Shown in pieces: positions 8,673 to 17,442 of a stretch of 64,000 nucleotides of DNA. The notes under the pieces were generated by a model. That model worked only from the letters and a program-made list of their open reading frames with translations. It was not told where the DNA came from and searched no databases. The DNA is from an uncultured Lachnospiraceae bacterium (GTDB lineage: Bacteria > Bacillota > Clostridia > Lachnospirales > Lachnospiraceae): contig CANOFW010000005.1 of NCBI GenBank assembly GCA_947565425.1, positions 1 through 64,000 of the forward strand, in the 5' to 3' direction. A program made the position numbers and the translations under genes. Position 1 is the first letter of the stretch. Each line of letters opens with the position of its first letter.

Positions 8673-8802
8673 ACTTGCATATATGGAATATCTTACTTAT
8701 AAAAGAGCGAACATATATGGCGTCCTTCCGTTATGAAGATGTAAACATACATAATATATTGCGTTATGGGAGGGGAAGAGCGTATCTCCCTCCCAATGCA
8801 TA

Positions 8803-9831
8803 TTAGTTCATTTCTGCAATGTGATAAATCAATTCTTCCGATTCCTTCCAGCCAAGGCAGGGATCGGTAATAGATTTTCCATAAACATGTCCGCCGACTT
8901 TCTGGCATCCGGGTTCAATGTAACTTTCAATCATCACACCCTTCACTAACTTATGAATTTCTGGAGAAATTTTACGGTTGTGCATGATTTCTTTGACAAT
9001 ACGGATTTGTTGCTCATACTGTTTGTTGGAATTGGAATGATTGGAGTCAATAATGGCGGCATGATTTTTTAAATCCATTTTATCATACATTTGTATGAGA
9101 CGCTCTAAGTCCTCATAATGATAATTGGGGATGCATACGCCGCGTTTGTTGACGGCCCCACGCAACACAACGTGAGTCAGGGGATTGCCACTGGTATCCA
9201 CCTCATATCCGCGGAATACAAAATGATGCGGATGCTGTGCAGCATATACAGAGTTGAGCATAACAGAATAATCGCCGCTGGTAGGGTTTTTCATGCCGGC
9301 CGGGACATCGAATCCGCTAACGGTAAGGCGATGCTGTTGGTCTTCTACGGAGCGTGCACCGATAGCAACGTAAGAGAGAAGGTCTTCTACATAAGGCCAA
9401 TTTTCCGGGTAGAGCATTTCGTCTGCGGAGGACAGCCCGCTCTCCTCTAATGCCCGAATGTGCATTTTGCGCATAGCAATCAATCCTGCGACCATATCCG
9501 GTCGTTTTTCCGGGTCTGGTTGATGGGCAATGCCTTTGTAGCCTTCTCCCGTGGTTCGCGGTTTGTTTGTGTAGATGCGTGGGACAAGTACCAGGCGGTC
9601 TTTTACTTTCTCTTGCACTTTGCTGAGGCGATTGATATAATCACAGACCGAATCTTCGTTATCTGCCGAGCACGGACCGATAATGACTAAGAATTTGTCG
9701 GAGTCGCCGGTGATGATATCGCTGACCATTTGGTCGCGTTCTTGCTTTGTGCGCGTGGCTGTTTTGGAAAGTCCATATTCCTGTTTGATTTCTTCCGGGC
9801 TTGGAAGTTGTTTGATAAATGTAAAACTCAT
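8803..9831 (-). CDS. aroF: 3-deoxy-7-phosphoheptulonate (DAHP) synthase
   Basis: A 342-residue class I (AroF/G/H type) DAHP synthase, which joins phosphoenolpyruvate and erythrose 4-phosphate as the first step of the shikimate pathway. Motifs: IIGPCSADN (substrate site), PRTTGEGYKG, IDSNHSNSNK and the C-terminal SITDPCLGWKESEELI, all characteristic. Length is normal. It is the second gene of an aroE-aroF pair on the minus strand, 63 bases after aroE. A GC-rich hairpin at about 8767-8800 follows it. Feedback sensitivity to aromatic amino acids cannot be told from sequence. Confidence 0.95.
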   Translation of the reverse strand: MSFTFIKQLPSPEEIKQEYGLSKTATRTKQERDQMVSDIITGDSDKFLVIIGPCSADNEDSVCDYINRLSKVQEKVKDRLVLVPRIYTNKPRTTGEGYKGIAHQPDPEKRPDMVAGLIAMRKMHIRALEESGLSSADEMLYPENWPYVEDLLSYVAIGARSVEDQQHRLTVSGFDVPAGMKNPTSGDYSVMLNSVYAAQHPHHFVFRGYEVDTSGNPLTHVVLRGAVNKRGVCIPNYHYEDLERLIQMYDKMDLKNHAAIIDSNHSNSNKQYEQQIRIVKEIMHNRKISPEIHKLVKGVMIESYIEPGCQKVGGHVYGKSITDPCLGWKESEELIYHIAEMN

Positions 9832-9894
9832 ATGAATAACTCCTTTTTCTATAAATGAAATGAATCGTAAAGTTTCATGATATGTTCCATAATT

Positions 9895-10764
9895 TTAAGA
9901 AGAAAAATATTGTTGCTTGATAATTTCCGTGGGCATTTCCTGTCCGGTCCAGCACTGAAAAGCGGCGGCACCTTGATAGAGAAGCATATACATGCCGTTA
10001 AAGCAGGGACAGCCTTGTTCGCTTGCCTGTTTCATCAGCATGGTCTCTCTGGGATTGTAGATAATGTCTGAAACAATCAAGCTCTCATGCAGTATGGATG
10101 AGTCGGCAATTGGACTGGCAGAACTGTTGGGAGCCATGCCGACGCTGGTTGCATTGGTTAGAATGGCGCTCTCGCCAATACTTTCGGCAAGGAGAGCAGA
10201 ATCTTCAATATCCAGAAGGCGAATGTGGCACCCTGTTTCAGATGCCACGCGCTGACAGAAATTGGCGGTCTTGTCCCAGGAGGCGTTTTGGCGTTTGAAC
10301 ATATCTATAGAAGAAACGCCGTCCAGAGCTGCCTGCACACAGATGGCTGTGGCTGCGCCGCCCGCGCCTAAAAGAGTCATTTTCTTGTCAATGATATTAT
10401 AACCAGCATCCGCGACAGAGCGCATATACCCGACGCCGTCGGTGGTATGGCCGATTAGTTTGCCGTCTCTCACAATTACCGTATTTACCGCGCCGGCAAG
10501 CCTTGCGGCGGGGGTCAGTTCGTCTAAATATGGCAAAATATGTACTTTTAAAGGCATGGTAAGGTTGAAGCCGCAGATACCGGCTGCCTTTAAGCCCATA
10601 ACAGCGTCATGCAAATGTTCGGGTGTTACATCAAAAGCAAGGTATACATAGTCGAGCCCAAGCAAACGGAAAGACGCGTTGTGCATCTGCGGAGAGATGC
10701 TGTGTGATACCGGGCTGCCTAAGAGCGCGGTCAGTTTTGTTTTTCCAGTGATTTCATAATCCAT
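9895..10764 (-). CDS. aroE: Shikimate dehydrogenase
   Basis: A 289-residue NADP-dependent shikimate dehydrogenase that reduces 3-dehydroshikimate. Motifs: substrate-binding GSPVSHSISPQMHNASF, the catalytic-lysine segment FNLTMPLK, HTTDGVGYM and the dinucleotide loop GAGGAATAI. The start at 10764 (MDYEITGK) has AAGGTG five bases upstream; a longer frame from 10794 has none. It leads an aroE-aroF operon with a good promoter at 10798-10826. This pairing puts two shikimate steps under one control. Confidence 0.93.
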   Translation of the reverse strand: MDYEITGKTKLTALLGSPVSHSISPQMHNASFRLLGLDYVYLAFDVTPEHLHDAVMGLKAAGICGFNLTMPLKVHILPYLDELTPAARLAGAVNTVIVRDGKLIGHTTDGVGYMRSVADAGYNIIDKKMTLLGAGGAATAICVQAALDGVSSIDMFKRQNASWDKTANFCQRVASETGCHIRLLDIEDSALLAESIGESAILTNATSVGMAPNSSASPIADSSILHESLIVSDIIYNPRETMLMKQASEQGCPCFNGMYMLLYQGAAAFQCWTGQEMPTEIIKQQYFSS

Positions 10765-10797
10765 AGGTTCACCTTTTTTCATTTTTGTGTTCAATCT

Positions 10798-10826
10798 ATC
10801 TTAAAATATTCTAAAAAATATGTCAA
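10798..10826 (-). promoter_or_regulatory. Promoter of aroE-aroF
   Basis: On the minus strand TTGACA (10826-10821), a 17-base spacer and TAAGAT (10803-10798). Confidence 0.7.
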
Positions 10827-10839
10827 TGCATAATAGCCC

Positions 10840-10867
10840 GCTTTAAAAATTAAGGCTGAATAGTTAC
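10840..10867 (+). mobile_element. Solo end of the IS66-like element
   Basis: AAAAATTAAGGCTGAATAGTTAC repeats, with little change, the right end of the 702-bp element (44046-44068). No matching left end GTAACTATT is found nearby. Similar 18-bp stretches (CAATCTATCTTAAAATAT at 10792 and CAATTTATCTTAAAATAT at 10867) flank this remnant in direct orientation. Likely a deleted relic. Confidence 0.5.
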
Positions 10868-10947
10868 AATTTATCTTAAAATATCTCGAAGAATGTGTTA
10901 TATTATAGGAAGATAAGATGAAAGGAAGAAAAGGAGAAGGAGAAAAT

Positions 10948-13098
10948 ATGAATAAAAAAAGAACGTTATTGTCCATAGTACTGTCGCTGATACTCATGGT
11001 AAGTCCGGTGCTGCCGTGGGCAGAGATTACTGTTTTTGCACAAAATATTCAGACGCTTACCATAGAGGATAAGAACTTTTATGATGGGCTGAAAAAATGT
11101 CTTGCACCTAATATTATTAATAATTATGGCGCAATGGTTGCCAATGACGACGAAAATCAGACAATCACTTTGGATCTGGAGAAGGTCAAATACTTTAAGA
11201 TACAGAGAGCGGACATGACGGTGGACAATTCCCGGAGCGTGTTAGAGACGTTGCTTGCTAATTGCACGAAATTGGAAGTAATTGGCCTGGAAAGATGTGA
11301 CCTGAGTGAATTAGATTTTTCTCTTCTCAATAATAAGGACACGCTGACTAGTTTGCATTTGGTCTCCTGTCAGATGAAAGAGATTCCTGATTTAACGTTA
11401 CCGAACTTAAAGACCATATGCCTGTCCAAAAATGACTTTTCTGCGGAAGGCGCCTGTGATAATCTTACGCAGAATAAATTGCCGAGTTTGGTCCGTTTGT
11501 GGTTGGATGACTGCGCAATCTCAGATATTGATTTCGTAAAAAATCTTGGGAAACTCGAGGATTTGTCTTTGGGAGATAACAAGCTTACGGATGATTCTGT
11601 GACGACGTTGATTGGCATGAGCAGCCAAAATTTGTCGGAACTACAGAGCCTTAATCTGGGCAAAAAGGTTCATACGGGTATTGGAGAGATTAGTTGGGTA
11701 AATTTGGACAGTGAGAATAATTTTACAGATTTGGCGTCTTTGGCGGCACTTCCAACACATTTTACGCGGTTGAAAGAGTTAGATTTATCGAGTCTTAGAA
11801 TTACTTCGTTACAAGAATTTGTCAATATAAGAGATGACGTCAGTATTGATTTTAGAAAGAACAGAATAGATGATTTTACAGGCTTGAACCGCAATGCAAA
11901 ATTTGATTTGGCTTCGCAGAATATTTCTCTTTCCGGTGATTTTGTTGCCGGACGGGAAAGTGAGCTGCCGGAACTGATCAAAAGAGTGCTGGATAAGAAT
12001 GATGTGCTTGCCGGGACCTTGAGCTATAATAATTGTAGTATTTCGGAAGATGGAACAAGCATTTTCATACAGCCGGATGCAAGTTCGGCGTATGTGGCTG
12101 TGGAGAGTGGGAAATTGAACGATTCAGAGATTCGATTTAATTTTAAGAAAGTCCCTTCTTATACGATTCCGCAAAACTTAACGGCTGCGGTAGGCGATAC
12201 GCTTGCAAAGGTTGTCTTGCCGGCTGGTTTTACATGGAAGGATTCTTCTCTTTCAGTAGGCGCAGAGGGAACAAATACATTCAAGGCTGTTTACACACCG
12301 AAGGATTTAGACAGGTATGTTGTTGTTGATGATATTGACGTATCCGTAATCGTTAAGGCACCCGTAACGGGGCCGACAGAGCCAACGGAACCGACGGAGC
12401 CATCGAATCCAACGGAGCCGACGGAGCCATCGAAGCCAACGGAGCCGACAAAACCGACAGAGCCATCGAAGCCGACAGAACAGGAAAAGAAGGAACAGGA
12501 AAAAAGGGAACTAATGTTAAATGCGCAACTGAAAGTAAGGCAGAAAGGCAAGAAGATTTATATTTCCTGGGGAAAAGTGTCTGGGGCAGACGGATATGAT
12601 GTCTATGTGCAGTATTGTTTTAAAGATTTTAGCGAAAGATCCATCACACCGGTAAAGAACGGTAAGAGAACAAAAGTGACAGTGAAGAAGATTAATGGTA
12701 AAAAGTTGGATTTAAAGAAGTTCTTTAAAGTTTATGTGCGTGCTTATAAGTGGTCGGGAGGGAAAAAAGTAACGCTTGCAAAGACGATCGACGTTCATGT
12801 CGTTGGCAACAAGAACGCAAAGTTCACAAATGTAAAAGCGGTCAAGGTAAAGAAAAATTCTTACACATTAAAGAAAGGCCAGACGGCAGCCATTAAAGCA
12901 AGTACGGTCTTAGTCAGTAAGGGCAAACGGCAGCTCACCAATAAGCACGCCAAAGAGTTTCGCTATGCCACAACCAATAAAAAGGTTGCAACCGTGTCGA
13001 AGAAGGGGAAGATTAAGGCGGTAGGTAAGGGTTCCTGCACGATTTATGTCTATGCCAGAAATGGATATGCGAAGAAAGTAAAAGTGAAAGTCAGGTAA
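10948..13098 (+). CDS. Secreted leucine-rich-repeat protein with Ig-like C-terminus
   Basis: A 716-residue extracellular protein of unknown role. Residues 1-32 are a signal peptide (MNKKRTLLSIVLSLILMVS). Leucine-rich repeats cover about 90-330 (LEVIGLERCDLSEL, LTSLHLVSCQMKEIP, LEDLSLGDNKLTDD). A Thr-Glu-Pro/Ser-Lys-Pro linker lies at about 474-512, then a fibronectin-like domain (KIYISWGKVSGADGYDVYV) and a C-terminal Big_2-like domain (ATTNKKVATVSKKGKIKAVG). No LPXTG motif is seen, so attachment may be non-covalent. ATG 10948 has GGAG upstream. It is monocistronic. A surface adhesion or binding role is inference. The Ig-like domain resembles those of the pseudogene at 4649 and the protein at 59007. 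Confidence 0.85.
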   Translation: MNKKRTLLSIVLSLILMVSPVLPWAEITVFAQNIQTLTIEDKNFYDGLKKCLAPNIINNYGAMVANDDENQTITLDLEKVKYFKIQRADMTVDNSRSVLETLLANCTKLEVIGLERCDLSELDFSLLNNKDTLTSLHLVSCQMKEIPDLTLPNLKTICLSKNDFSAEGACDNLTQNKLPSLVRLWLDDCAISDIDFVKNLGKLEDLSLGDNKLTDDSVTTLIGMSSQNLSELQSLNLGKKVHTGIGEISWVNLDSENNFTDLASLAALPTHFTRLKELDLSSLRITSLQEFVNIRDDVSIDFRKNRIDDFTGLNRNAKFDLASQNISLSGDFVAGRESELPELIKRVLDKNDVLAGTLSYNNCSISEDGTSIFIQPDASSAYVAVESGKLNDSEIRFNFKKVPSYTIPQNLTAAVGDTLAKVVLPAGFTWKDSSLSVGAEGTNTFKAVYTPKDLDRYVVVDDIDVSVIVKAPVTGPTEPTEPTEPSNPTEPTEPSKPTEPTKPTEPSKPTEQEKKEQEKRELMLNAQLKVRQKGKKIYISWGKVSGADGYDVYVQYCFKDFSERSITPVKNGKRTKVTVKKINGKKLDLKKFFKVYVRAYKWSGGKKVTLAKTIDVHVVGNKNAKFTNVKAVKVKKNSYTLKKGQTAAIKASTVLVSKGKRQLTNKHAKEFRYATTNKKVATVSKKGKIKAVGKGSCTIYVYARNGYAKKVKVKVR
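12370..12482 (+). repeat. Tandem repeat coding for a Pro/Thr/Glu linker
   Basis: Imperfect 9- to 24-nt repeats of the type ACGGAGCCGACGGAGCC encode runs such as PTEPTEPSNPTEP and PSKPTEPTKPTEP. Such linkers separate surface-protein domains and vary in length by slippage. Confidence 0.85.
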
Positions 13099-13128
13099 CA
13101 GGTAACAGCAAATCATTTTAGAAAAACA

Positions 13129-13157
13129 TTGAATTTTCTACAGAAGTATATTAAAAT
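13129..13157 (+). promoter_or_regulatory. Promoter of nfnAB
   Basis: TTGAAT (13129-13134), a 17-base spacer and TAAAAT (13152-13157), 52 bases before the nfnA start. Confidence 0.55.
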
Positions 13158-13208
13158 AAGAACGTTACAGAAATTTATTTGGAAGATTACTAAGACGGAG
13201 GTTCAAGT

Positions 13209-14096
13209 ATGTACCCAATCGTAAAGAAGAGAAAGCTGGCGGATAAGATTTTTCTTATGGACGTCGAGGCGCCGCGTGTGGCGAAGTCCTGTCTGCCTGG
13301 ACAATTTGTTATTGTAAAAATGGATGAGGAGGGCGAACGTATTCCGCTTACCATCTGCGACTATGACAGGGAAGCAGGAACGATCACTATAGTATTTCAG
13401 ACTGTGGGAGCGTCCACGCAGAGGATGGAAAGCTTAGAAGAGGGAGATCATTTCCAGGATTTTGTAGGACCTCTTGGCTGTGCATCGGAGTTGACAGAAA
13501 TGCCAATAGAAGAGCTGAAAAAGAAAAAGATTGTATTTATCGCCGGAGGCGTGGGAACTGCGCCGGTATATCCGCAGGTAAAATGGCTTCATGAAAACGG
13601 CGTAGGCTGTGACGTAATCATGGGTTCTAAGACGAAGGATTTGCTGATCTTGGTAGATGAGATGGAAAAGGTAGCTGAAAATTTATATGTAACTACCGAT
13701 GATGGAAGCTATGGTTTCCACGGAATGGGAACAAATCAATTAGAAGAGTTAGTAAATAAAGGAAATACATACGACCAATGCATTGCCATCGGGCCGATGA
13801 TTATGATGAAGTTTGTCTGCCTGCTGACAAAGAAGCTGAATATCCCGACCATTGTTTCCCTGAATCCGATTATGGTTGACGGAACAGGAATGTGCGGCGC
13901 ATGTCGTGTGACTGTGGGAGGCAAGGTGAAGTTTGCCTGCGTAGACGGACCGGAATTTGACGGCCATCTGGTAGATTTCGACCAGGCGATGAAGCGTCAG
14001 CAGATGTATAAGACGGAGGAAGGAAGGCAGATGCTTAAAGTTCAGGAGGGGGATACCCACCACGGCGGATGCGGACATTGCGGAGGTGACAAATAA
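13209..14096 (+). CDS. nfnA: NADH-dependent ferredoxin:NADP+ oxidoreductase, small subunit
   Basis: A 295-residue subunit of the electron-bifurcating transhydrogenase NfnAB, which couples NADH and reduced ferredoxin to NADP+ reduction in the cytosol of anaerobes. It has a ferredoxin-reductase fold: FAD-binding RIPLTICDYD, a pyridine-nucleotide segment IVFIAGGVGTAPVYPQ, and a [2Fe-2S] segment VDGTGMCGACRVTV followed by FACVDGP, fitting the one-Asp, three-Cys ligand set of the family. The C-terminus is Cys/His/Gly-rich (HHGGCGHCGG). Its stop overlaps the nfnB start by one base. Often labelled sulfide dehydrogenase or glutamate-synthase-like subunit; pairing with nfnB supports the Nfn call. Confidence 0.9.
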   Translation: MYPIVKKRKLADKIFLMDVEAPRVAKSCLPGQFVIVKMDEEGERIPLTICDYDREAGTITIVFQTVGASTQRMESLEEGDHFQDFVGPLGCASELTEMPIEELKKKKIVFIAGGVGTAPVYPQVKWLHENGVGCDVIMGSKTKDLLILVDEMEKVAENLYVTTDDGSYGFHGMGTNQLEELVNKGNTYDQCIAIGPMIMMKFVCLLTKKLNIPTIVSLNPIMVDGTGMCGACRVTVGGKVKFACVDGPEFDGHLVDFDQAMKRQQMYKTEEGRQMLKVQEGDTHHGGCGHCGGDK

Positions 14097-15481
14097 TGGA
14101 TGTGATGAAGAAAGTACCAGTAAGAGAACAAGAGCCCAAGGTGCGTGCAACGAATTTTGAGGAAGTGTGCCTTGGTTATAATAAAGAAGAGGCGATGGAA
14201 GAGGCAGAGAGATGTCTGAACTGTAAAAATGCACAGTGTGTCAAGGGATGTCCGGTCTCCATAGATATCCCGGGATTTATTTCTCAGATTAAAGAGGGAA
14301 ATTTTGAGGAGTCCTATCAGGTAATCAGCGAAGCAAGCGCCCTTCCAGCAGTTTGCGGCCGTGTATGTCCGCAGGAGAGCCAGTGCGAAGGAAAATGTAT
14401 TCGCGGTATCAAGGGCGAGCCTGTTTCCATTGGTAAACTGGAGCGTTTTGCGGCTGATTGGGCAAGGGAGAATGACATCAAGCCGCAGCCGGCAACCGAG
14501 AAGAAGAATCACAAGGTGGCCGTGATTGGTTCTGGTCCTGCCGGTCTGACTTGTGCCGGCGATTTGGCAAAGATGGGCTATGATGTGACGATTTTTGAAG
14601 CGCTGCATGAACCGGGCGGAGTTTTAATCTATGGAATCCCAGAGTTCCGTCTGCCTAAGAGCGCAGTTGTGGCAAAAGAGATTGAAAATGTTAAGTCCTT
14701 GGGCGTTAAGATAGAGACGAATGTGGTAATTGGTAAGGCAGGCACTATAGACGAGCTTATGGAAGAAGAGGGCTTTGAAGCTGTATTTATCGGTTCTGGC
14801 GCAGGACTGCCAAGATTTATGGGCATTCCGGGCGAGCAGGCGAACGGCGTATTTTCTGCCAATGAGTTCCTGACCAGGAATAATCTGATGAAAGCGTTTA
14901 AGGAAGAGTACGATACACCGATTATGAAGGGCAAGAAAGTTGCCGTGGTAGGCGGTGGAAACGTTGCCATGGATGCGGCAAGGACGGCTTTGCGTCTCGG
15001 TGCGGAAGTACATATCGTCTATCGAAGAAGCGAGTCGGAGCTCCCGGCAAGAGTGGAGGAAGTGCACCATGCCAAGGAAGAGGGCATTATTTTTGATTTG
15101 CTGACGAATCCCACGGAAATTTTGGTAGACGACAATGGCTGGGTGAAAGGCATGACCTGCATCCGCATGGAGCTTGGCGAGCCGGATGAATCTGGCAGGA
15201 GAAGGCCGGTAGAAGTGAAGGGTTCGGAATTTGAGTTAGAGCTTGATACGGTTATCATGTCCCTGGGAACCTCACCTAATCCATTAATTTCTTCGACCAC
15301 CAAGGGTCTGGATGTCGACCGCAGGCAGTGTATTGTGGCGGAGGAAGAAAATGGAGCCACCAGCAAGCCAGGCGTATTTGCCGGCGGAGACGCCGTGACA
15401 GGAGCGGCAACCGTTATTCTTGCCATGGGTGCAGGAAAAGCAGCGGCAAAGGGCATTGATGAATACCTTTCCGCGAAATAA
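14096..15481 (+). CDS. nfnB: NADH-dependent ferredoxin:NADP+ oxidoreductase, large subunit
   Basis: A 461-residue GltD-like flavoprotein subunit of NfnAB. The N-terminal [4Fe-4S] motifs are CLNCKNAQCVKGCPVSIDIP (about 42-61) and CGRVCPQESQCEGKCIRG. An FAD site (VIGSGPAGLTCAGDLA) and an NADP(H) site (VVGGGNVAMDAARTALRLGA) follow, then the GltD-type end ATVILAMGAGKAAAKGIDEY. It starts inside the nfnA stop codon (TAATG), so translation is coupled. No large glutamate synthase gene is adjacent, which argues against a GltD role. Confidence 0.92.
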   Translation: MDVMKKVPVREQEPKVRATNFEEVCLGYNKEEAMEEAERCLNCKNAQCVKGCPVSIDIPGFISQIKEGNFEESYQVISEASALPAVCGRVCPQESQCEGKCIRGIKGEPVSIGKLERFAADWARENDIKPQPATEKKNHKVAVIGSGPAGLTCAGDLAKMGYDVTIFEALHEPGGVLIYGIPEFRLPKSAVVAKEIENVKSLGVKIETNVVIGKAGTIDELMEEEGFEAVFIGSGAGLPRFMGIPGEQANGVFSANEFLTRNNLMKAFKEEYDTPIMKGKKVAVVGGGNVAMDAARTALRLGAEVHIVYRRSESELPARVEEVHHAKEEGIIFDLLTNPTEILVDDNGWVKGMTCIRMELGEPDESGRRRPVEVKGSEFELELDTVIMSLGTSPNPLISSTTKGLDVDRRQCIVAEEENGATSKPGVFAGGDAVTGAATVILAMGAGKAAAKGIDEYLSAK

Positions 15482-15496
15482 AAAGCAATGATTCAG

Positions 15497-15534
15497 CCGG
15501 GAACGTCGCGGGCTTATCGCTGCGGCGTTCCCGG
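15497..15534 (+). other. GC-rich hairpin between nfnB and the flavodiiron gene
   Basis: CCGGGAACGTCGC (15497-15509) pairs with GCGGCGTTCCCGG (15522-15534) with one G-T pair. There is no T-run, so it may be a processing or attenuation hairpin, or an mRNA-stability element within an nfnAB-fprA transcript. Confidence 0.6.
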
Positions 15535-15567
15535 AACTGAGAGAGTGATAGAAGGAGGAAGAGTACA

Positions 15568-16734
15568 ATGAAAGACGTGACTATTACAGATACAATCAAA
15601 TATATAGGGGCAGACGACAAGGACATCGACTTATTTGAGAGCCAATATGTGGTGCCAAATGGGGTGTCTTATAACTCCTATGTTATTTTGGATGAAAAGG
15701 TAGCAGTCATGGATACTGTAGACGCCAGAAGAGGCGAGGAATGGCTGGCAAATTTAGAGCAGGCATTGAATGGTAGAGACGTAGATTATCTTATCGTTTC
15801 TCATATGGAGCCAGATCATGCAGCCAATGTGCAGAAACTTGCAGAGAAATATCCCAAGATGGTAGTGGTGGGCAATGCTAAGACATTCCCTATGCTTGGA
15901 CAGTTCTTTGATATTGATTTGTCAGAGCGTTCTTTGACTGTCAAAGAAGGGGATACCTTGAAGTTGGGAAGTCACGAACTGACATTTGTGATGGCGCCCA
16001 TGGTGCATTGGCCTGAGGTTATGGTTTCCTATGAGAGTTCTGAGAAAATCCTCTTTTCCGCAGACGGCTTTGGAAAATTTGGCGCGTTAGATACAGACGA
16101 GGATTGGGCGTGCGAGGCAAGACGTTACTATTTCAATATCGTCGGCAAATACGGCGCACAGGTGCAGGCATTACTGAAAAAAGCGGCAGGGCTGGATATC
16201 CAGATGATTTGCCCGCTGCATGGACCGATTTTAAAGGAGAACCTGGAGTATTATATTGGCAAATATCAGATTTGGAGCAGTTACGAGCCGGAAGATGAGG
16301 GAATTCTCGTGGCATATGCTTCCATTCATGGAAATACCGCTAAGGCAGCTAAGAAATTAAAAGAAATCTTAGAAGTGAAAGGTGCGAAAAAGGTGGCAAT
16401 TACCGATTTGTCCAGGGACGATATGGCAGAAGCCATTGAAGATGCGTTCCGTTACGATAAGATGGTGTTGGCGGCAGCAACATATGACGGCGGAATTTTC
16501 CCCTGTATGGAGGACTTTCTCCATCATTTAAAGAGCAAGACCTACCGTAAGCGTACGGTTGCCCTCATGGAGAATGGCTCCTGGGCGCCGGTGGCAGCTA
16601 AGAGTATGCGTACGCTCTTAGAGCAGATGAAGGACATTACCATCTGTGAGAAGGTCGTAACGATGAAGTCTGCCATGAAGGAAGCAACGATCGCAGATAT
16701 GGAAGCGCTTGCGGACGAGCTGCTTGCGAAATAG
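15568..16734 (+). CDS. Flavodiiron protein (A-type flavoprotein)
   Basis: A 388-residue flavodiiron protein of the FprA type, which reduces O2 to water (or NO to N2O) and protects anaerobes. The metallo-beta-lactamase domain carries every diiron ligand: HMEPDH, then VHWPE, SADGFGKFG and CPLHGP. The C-terminal flavodoxin domain (from about residue 255, GILVAYASIHGNTAKAA) binds FMN. Length is normal, and there is no rubredoxin fusion. It follows nfnB by 86 bases with only a hairpin between, suggesting that electron supply by NfnAB and oxygen defence are linked. RBS GGAGG precedes ATG 15568. Confidence 0.93.
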   Translation: MKDVTITDTIKYIGADDKDIDLFESQYVVPNGVSYNSYVILDEKVAVMDTVDARRGEEWLANLEQALNGRDVDYLIVSHMEPDHAANVQKLAEKYPKMVVVGNAKTFPMLGQFFDIDLSERSLTVKEGDTLKLGSHELTFVMAPMVHWPEVMVSYESSEKILFSADGFGKFGALDTDEDWACEARRYYFNIVGKYGAQVQALLKKAAGLDIQMICPLHGPILKENLEYYIGKYQIWSSYEPEDEGILVAYASIHGNTAKAAKKLKEILEVKGAKKVAITDLSRDDMAEAIEDAFRYDKMVLAAATYDGGIFPCMEDFLHHLKSKTYRKRTVALMENGSWAPVAAKSMRTLLEQMKDITICEKVVTMKSAMKEATIADMEALADELLAK

Positions 16735-16764
16735 AGATAGCTCATCAAAATATTGACATGAAAA

Positions 16765-16810
16765 GCAACGGCGGAATTGTTTTTTAAAAGCAATTTTGTC
16801 GTTGTTTTTA
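16765..16810 (+). terminator. Terminator after the flavodiiron gene
   Basis: GCAACGGCGGAATTG (16765-16779) pairs with CAATTTTGTCGTTGT (16791-16805), with G-T pairs, followed by TTTTTAT. Confidence 0.75.
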
Positions 16811-16826
16811 TCTTTTATGATAAAAT

Positions 16827-16855
16827 TGAAGACAATTGAAAATCTCTCTCGTTAT
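16827..16855 (+). promoter_or_regulatory. Possible ECF-type promoter of the sigma-factor operon
   Basis: TGAAGA (16827-16832), 17 bases, then CGTTAT (16850-16855) loosely resembles ECF promoters (TGAAC with CGT). A TATAAT at 16853-16858 overlaps it but has no -35 at the right distance. Self-regulation of the sigma operon is inference. Confidence 0.3.
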
Positions 16856-16890
16856 AATAAACAGACAGATAGAAAAACGATCCCCTGACA

Positions 16891-17442
16891 GTGGAAAGCA
16901 AGGATCAGACTGGGGAAAAGGAGGCGGATAGAATCGATAAGGAAGAATATTTTAGCTATCTTCTGGATACATACGAGCGGCTGGTATATTCCATTTGTTA
17001 TAAGATGACGGGGAACCAGTTTGACGCAGAAGATTTAACGCAGGAAACTTTTTTATCCATTTATAAAAATCTTGCCACCTTTGAACAGGAGTATGAAAAG
17101 GCTTGGGTGTGCAGAATTGCCACCAACAAGGGGCTGGATTTCCTGAAAAGCGCCAAGCGGCGCAGTGAACCAAAAGAAGATACGTATTTTGAAGAATTGA
17201 AGGACCAGAAGGCAAGCCCCGAGGAAGCATATTTGCAGCAGGAATCCAAGGAGTATGTTTACACTATCTGTCAAAGCCTGAAAAGTCCATATAAGGAAGT
17301 TGCAACAGAACATTTCTACCGGGAGAAGACGGCAAAGGAAATCGCGTCGGAGACGGATAAGGGAATTAAGACGGTCCAGACTCAGATTTACCGGGCCAAA
17401 GCAATGATACGCAAGATGATAGAAGGGAGGACAATCAGATGA
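16891..17442 (+). CDS. ECF-family RNA polymerase sigma factor
   Basis: A 183-residue extracytoplasmic-function sigma factor. Region 2 is YERLVYSICYKMTGNQFDAEDLTQETFL, shown here by its core DAEDLTQETFL with WVCRIATNKGLDFL. Region 4 is KEVATEHFYREKTAKEIA with GIKTVQTQIYRAKAMIRK. The GTG at 16891 gives a full region 2 but has a weak RBS, so the exact start is uncertain. The next gene, an anti-sigma factor, overlaps by 4 bases (ATGA), the classic arrangement for a sigma/anti-sigma pair sensing envelope stress. The trigger is not visible. Confidence 0.9.
   Translation: MESKDQTGEKEADRIDKEEYFSYLLDTYERLVYSICYKMTGNQFDAEDLTQETFLSIYKNLATFEQEYEKAWVCRIATNKGLDFLKSAKRRSEPKEDTYFEELKDQKASPEEAYLQQESKEYVYTICQSLKSPYKEVATEHFYREKTAKEIASETDKGIKTVQTQIYRAKAMIRKMIEGRTIR

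Noticed and set aside
8767-8802. Intrinsic terminator after aroF
   Set aside because: GGGAGGGGAAGA can pair with the TCTCCCTCCC segment, but no T-run follows on the minus strand, so a terminator is not claimed.
14096-15481. Glutamate synthase small subunit (gltD)
   Set aside because: No large subunit is adjacent; the FNR-like partner with a [2Fe-2S] site directly upstream marks NfnAB.
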